Assembly (NCBI GenBank): GCA_044868105.1
Contig: JBIOWC010000018.1
Coordinates: forward strand, 1-10,083
Reading direction: 5' to 3'
Length of the DNA stretch: 10,083 nucleotides
Origin: JBFMDH01 sp044868105
Lineage (GTDB): Bacteria; Acidobacteriota; Blastocatellia; UBA7656
This document shows positions 7,882-10,083 of this stretch, piece after piece; the first letter of the stretch is position 1, and each line of letters opens with the position of its first letter. Below the pieces are notes generated by a model, which saw nothing but the letters and a program-made list of their open reading frames with translations, was not told the DNA's origin and made no database searches. A program made the translations under genes and the position numbers.

Positions 7882-7907
7882 GGTAAGGCTTGAAATTTTA
7901 CCTTACC
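7882..7907 (-). promoter_or_regulatory. Hairpin in the leader of the wza-like mRNA
   Basis: GGTAAGG (7882-7888) and CCTTACC (7901-7907) form a perfect 7-bp stem with a 12-base loop. A shifted pairing, AAGGTAA (7880-7886) with TTACCTT (7898-7904), is mutually exclusive. On the minus strand the stem is followed by TTTTGTAG and then by the GGAGGT. It is placed where it could act as a weak attenuator or affect ribosome access. The structure is seen; any function is inferred. Confidence 0.4.
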
Positions 7908-7963
7908 CATAAACGTTTTGCGATGTCTTCTTTACTGATTTTAGTTGAACTCAATAAATCTTT

Positions 7964-9409
7964 TTATAGGGCTTCGGGTTTTTGTTCAGGGGAACATCTG
8001 CTTACACAGGATACCACAGTCACCAAAAATAAAAACAATAATGCGTTCGCCGGGATTTGCAGGTTAAAATCAAAGAAACTGTGGACCAGCATCGCAATGA
8101 CACCGCCACCAACACCGAGCGCGACACTTTTCAATCTGGAATCTTTAATCCTTAAACTTTTGAACAGCGCCTGAAAGAAGAGCGCCAGAAAAGTCAATAA
8201 CGCAACGCCGCCAAAAATTCCGGCATCGGCGAGGATTTGTAAATAATCATTATGTGCTTGCGGCACAACTGTCGTGCCGTCGCTATGTCCATATTGCGGG
8301 TAGACGGTTTCAAAACTTCCTAGCCCTGCACCCAAGATAGGATGGGCGCGAAATATGGATAGACTATCCCGCCATATCCATTCCCGGCTAAGATAGCGCG
8401 ACTGAATATTTTCCTGAGACATGGATTGAACGGTATCGCTAATGCGATTTAAAACCGGTTCCGGTCCAAGCCATAACAAACCGCCGAGTAAAACCACAAT
8501 AAAAGCCAACGCCAGCGGCACATATAAAAGCCAGTTTGGCTTTCGGCTCGACATTCTCGAAGCAGAGTTCTCGCGCCCACCTTCACGGTGATGAGGCTTT
8601 TCAACCCGACGGCCTTGAATTGCGATAATTACAACAAACGAGAGTCCGGCAGCCAAACTCACCATCCCGCCTCTTGAAGCAGCCATTACCAGAGAGATGC
8701 TCATGACGATCACCGCAAAGCAATAGAAGAGGCGCATCTCTGACCGGATATCTCTTGAAAAGAGTAAGGCAGCCGGTAAGGGAATCAACATCTCAATATA
8801 CCCGGCGTAATGATTACGATTTACAAAAGGACCAAAAGCACTTCCTTGGGCAGTGTGGCGCAACCAGTAAAAACGACTGTCCCAGGATAAATATTGAAGG
8901 AGTGCGAAAACCGCCATTCCCAGCCCGTAAATCACCAGGAAACCGGCAACCCTTGAAACCCATTCACGCTCAACCAAAACCTGCGTTGTTAATAAAACAC
9001 ATGCCAATAAAAAGAAAATAATCGTCGTTGCCCGGCGCGTCGCTTCTACATCTTTCGACAGGCTCTGCACTGCGCCACCGGCATCAGCAATCACGATACT
9101 TTGTAAGATACCGATAAGGAACAGAAGAATCATCGGCAACATCATCAAGGGAATTGTTAAGGCTATCTGTTTGGTGATAAAGGTTCGCAACCCCCATATA
9201 AAAATTAAAAGGATGACCAGAAGTTCAAAGGTAAAGATTGACCAGGGTTCGACCGTACCAAAGGCCAATGCTGTAAAAGCAACGACCCCTAATATCCCGA
9301 TGATGATTATCGTATCCAGACGAGAGCGGGTTGCATTTGCCGGGGCAGTCAATCGGTGTGGTGGTTCAAATCCTACGGGTCCAGCAGTTTTTTTTATTTG
9401 CATTCGCAT
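7964..9409 (-). CDS. O-antigen ligase/polymerase family membrane protein (Wzy_C)
   Basis: This polytopic inner-membrane protein of about 481 residues has roughly ten or more hydrophobic segments, for example TIIIIGILGVVAFTALAF, LLVILLIFIWGL, IPLMMLPMILLFLIGIL and FIVVLLGGLLWLG. Family hallmarks are GPFVNRNHYAGYIEM, AASRGGMVSLAAGL, a large periplasmic loop with HPILGAGLGSFE and AHNDYLQILADAGIFG, and near the end HSFFDFNLQIPANA. This is the Wzy_C family, which includes WaaL ligases and Wzy polymerases; the EPS setting favours a polymerase. The start is uncertain. I chose ATG 9409; GTG at 9433 and 9412 and ATG at 9403 are also in frame, and the only purine-rich stretch (GGTGGAG) sits 11 to 14 bases before 9412/9409. 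The N-terminal GPVGFEPP is odd (it mirrors an antisense tRNA T arm), so the true start might lie further downstream. The wza-like gene follows after 104 bases. Confidence 0.85.
   Translation of the reverse strand: MRMQIKKTAGPVGFEPPHRLTAPANATRSRLDTIIIIGILGVVAFTALAFGTVEPWSIFTFELLVILLIFIWGLRTFITKQIALTIPLMMLPMILLFLIGILQSIVIADAGGAVQSLSKDVEATRRATTIIFFLLACVLLTTQVLVEREWVSRVAGFLVIYGLGMAVFALLQYLSWDSRFYWLRHTAQGSAFGPFVNRNHYAGYIEMLIPLPAALLFSRDIRSEMRLFYCFAVIVMSISLVMAASRGGMVSLAAGLSFVVIIAIQGRRVEKPHHREGGRENSASRMSSRKPNWLLYVPLALAFIVVLLGGLLWLGPEPVLNRISDTVQSMSQENIQSRYLSREWIWRDSLSIFRAHPILGAGLGSFETVYPQYGHSDGTTVVPQAHNDYLQILADAGIFGGVALLTFLALFFQALFKSLRIKDSRLKSVALGVGGGVIAMLVHSFFDFNLQIPANALLFLFLVTVVSCVSRCSPEQKPEAL
9363..9386 (+). 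other. tRNA T-arm/acceptor-like remnant opposite the ligase N-terminus
   Basis: The plus strand reads GGTTCAAATCC (9363-9373), which is the consensus T-loop with part of the T stem. It continues TACGGGTCCAGCA like an acceptor 3' half, and a run of eight T follows at 9388-9395. The T stem is broken on its 5' side and no matching 5' acceptor strand (TGGACCC) is found upstream, so this is not a working tRNA. Antisense translation of such sequence gives VGFEP, as seen in the ligase N-terminus. It is either a decayed tRNA fragment or chance resemblance. Confidence 0.35.
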
Positions 9410-9487
9410 CACGAGAACCACTACTCCACCCACAACCGGGCGGGTTTATGCGGAAGAGACACCTCTCCCGACAAAAAGTAAACCCTC

Positions 9488-9515
9488 AAGGGGAAGTCGC
9501 ATAGCGACGCTCCTT
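9488..9515. repeat. Imperfect hairpin upstream of the ligase gene
   Basis: GTCGC (9496-9500) and GCGAC (9504-9508) pair around a 3-base loop (ATA). AAGG (9488-9491) and CCTT (9512-9515) can close the base of the structure. It lies about 80 bases before the ligase start and would be in its leader if transcription starts further right. On the plus strand it is followed by ATTTT, a poor terminator tail. The role is unknown. Confidence 0.4.
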
Positions 9516-9574
9516 ATTTTCAAAGGAATCGAATGCCTCAGCAATTGACAAGGGGGAAATAGGAGACATCATTC

Positions 9575-9644
9575 GGGGACACAATTAAAACCTGCTCATT
9601 ATAAAGAGGTTTTCAGGAGCTAAATTCAGTGTTTATCCTGTCCC
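9575..9644. repeat. Imperfect inverted repeat, REP/MITE-like
   Basis: The 70-base element begins GGGGACA (9575-9581) and ends TGTCCC (9639-9644), giving 6-bp complementary ends. Near its centre AAAACCT (9587-9593) pairs with AGGTTTT (9607-9613) around a 13-base loop. The right arm is longer than the left, as if the left had lost about 20 bases. CAGGA (9614-9618) and TCCTG (9636-9640) can form a second stem in the right arm. GGGGACA-type ends with an AT-rich inside resemble palindromes I associate with RAYT (REP-associated transposase) elements, but no transposase is present. The pairing is seen; the family is a guess. Confidence 0.45.
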
Positions 9645-9878
9645 TGCCAGACAGCAATTAATTACTTCACCCGAAGCTTTTTCTAAAATCTAAGGAATCT
9701 TTTTGTAGTTAGTCATGTAACCCTTAAATTCAAAAAAGGTCAAGGTGTTGCGCAACCTCAACCAGCATTATTTTACACATTTTACGAAAAATGATTCCCC
9801 CTTTAATTTCTTAGCCCTTCAGGAAATGTGCATTGCCCATTCTTCCGAAACATTAAATTCGCCGATGATGCGGATTAC

Positions 9879-9907
9879 TTGACGTGTGATTCGGGCAAGG
9901 ATAAATT
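9879..9907 (+). promoter_or_regulatory. Candidate sigma-70 promoter for the gene at 9953
   Basis: TTGACG (9879-9884, five of six to consensus) is followed after 17 bases by TAAATT (9902-9907, four of six). This would put transcription start near 9914 and a leader of about 40 bases before the ATG at 9953. The spacing and position are right and the -10 is mediocre. Confidence 0.4.
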
Positions 9908-9952
9908 CAAACTTAGACTCAATCTATTTTATTTGGGATAGGAGCAGAAAAT

Positions 9953-10083
9953 ATGCGAAGAATTTTTACTCTGGCTTCGGTTTGCTTGAGCTTGTTGTTC
10001 ATTGCCTCAACCGGTCGAGCGCAACAGATTTCCGGCGATTATGTCGAAACGCGCAGCGCCGACATTTACACAGGCTTTTGCGT
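9953..10083 (+). CDS. Secreted protein, possibly DUF1326 (cut by window edge)
   Basis: Forty-three codons are visible from the ATG at 9953, running off the right edge. GGAG at 9941-9944 lies eight bases before the ATG, a good ribosome binding site. The N-terminus is a clear signal peptide: MRRIFTLASVCLSLLFIAS with two arginines, a hydrophobic core and a likely cut after GRA (about residue 23). The mature part begins QQISGDYVETRSADIYTG, which resembles the start of DUF1326 proteins as I recall them; too little is visible to be sure. A Cys follows at residue 43. It is transcribed away from the EPS array and is probably functionally unrelated to it. The signal peptide is well supported; the family is tentative. 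Confidence 0.75.
   Translation, partial: MRRIFTLASVCLSLLFIASTGRAQQISGDYVETRSADIYTGFC

Larger units (their letters stand above)
9410..9952. other. Intergenic stretch between the EPS array and a divergent gene
   Basis: No credible coding region is seen in these 543 bases. They hold the upstream region of the minus-strand EPS array and of the plus-strand gene at 9953. From left to right I see a small hairpin (9488-9515), an imperfect inverted repeat (9575-9644) flanked by an 8-bp direct repeat (CAGCAATT at 9539-9546 and 9652-9659), an AT-rich stretch, a short dyad GTTGCGCAAC (9747-9756) and a candidate plus-strand promoter (9879-9907). I could not place a convincing promoter for the minus-strand array here. 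Confidence 0.7.

Noticed and set aside
7860..7963. Separate promoter for the wza-like gene in the 104-base gap
   Set aside because: A TATAAA-like string exists near the ligase stop, but no -35 at a proper distance was found.
9311..9386. A complete 76-base tRNA gene on the plus strand
   Set aside because: The 5' acceptor strand, D arm and anticodon arm do not pair. Only the T-loop and the acceptor 3' half look tRNA-like.
9171..9548. 125-residue plus-strand open frame reaching into the intergenic region
   Set aside because: Most of it is antisense to the ligase membrane segments; the remainder crosses the tRNA-like and hairpin sequences, and no family is recognised.
9715..9743. Possible minus-strand promoter for the EPS array: TTGACC (9738-9743) with TTACAT (9715-9720)
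   Set aside because: The -35 is good, but the -10 matches only three of six bases and it lies about 300 bases before the ligase start.

Overview
The window reads as part of a capsule or exopolysaccharide (EPS) locus of the Wzx/Wzy-dependent type in a Gram-negative bacterium. It holds an outer-membrane export protein (Wza-like), an inner-membrane co-polymerase with a fused tyrosine kinase (Wzc-like) and an O-antigen ligase/polymerase family protein. Moderate base composition, the gene style and the final secreted protein would fit Acidobacteriota (perhaps Blastocatellia), but no marker gene is present and that placement is only an impression.

Layout: eight genes lie on the minus strand and are transcribed from right to left. 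In transcription order they are a Wzy_C polymerase/ligase (7964-9409), a Wza-like export protein (6726-7859), a Wzc-like tyrosine autokinase (4257-6626), GDP-mannose 4,6-dehydratase (3114-4076), glucose-1-phosphate cytidylyltransferase (2247-3020), a probable CDP-glucose 4,6-dehydratase (1225-2196), a SAM methyltransferase (488-1228) and a glycosyltransferase cut by the left edge (1-491). A perfect 9-bp stem followed by a T-rich tract lies between the kinase and the GDP-mannose dehydratase. It probably splits the array into an export/polymerisation block and a sugar-nucleotide/transfer block. The last three genes are joined by two ATGA stop/start overlaps and are probably translationally coupled.

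How the genes work together: the sugar genes supply two 6-deoxyhexose routes, GDP-mannose to GDP-4-keto-6-deoxymannose and glucose-1-phosphate to CDP-glucose to CDP-4-keto-6-deoxyglucose. Neither route is finished inside the window. The methyltransferase and glycosyltransferase probably modify and attach sugars. The Wzy_C protein would polymerise or ligate the repeat units, and Wzc and Wza would control chain length and export the polymer.

Right end: a 540-bp stretch without a gene (9410-9952) separates the EPS array from a divergent plus-strand gene for a small secreted protein (9953 to the edge, possibly DUF1326), which has a good ribosome binding site and a candidate promoter. The stretch also holds an imperfect inverted repeat resembling REP/RAYT- or MITE-type elements and a small hairpin. 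Just inside the ligase N-terminal coding region there is a tRNA T-arm-like sequence on the opposite strand. I see no clearly new system. The most unusual points are the tRNA-like remnant in the ligase N-terminus, the palindromic element, the internal terminator and the strongly supported GTG start of the wza-like gene.
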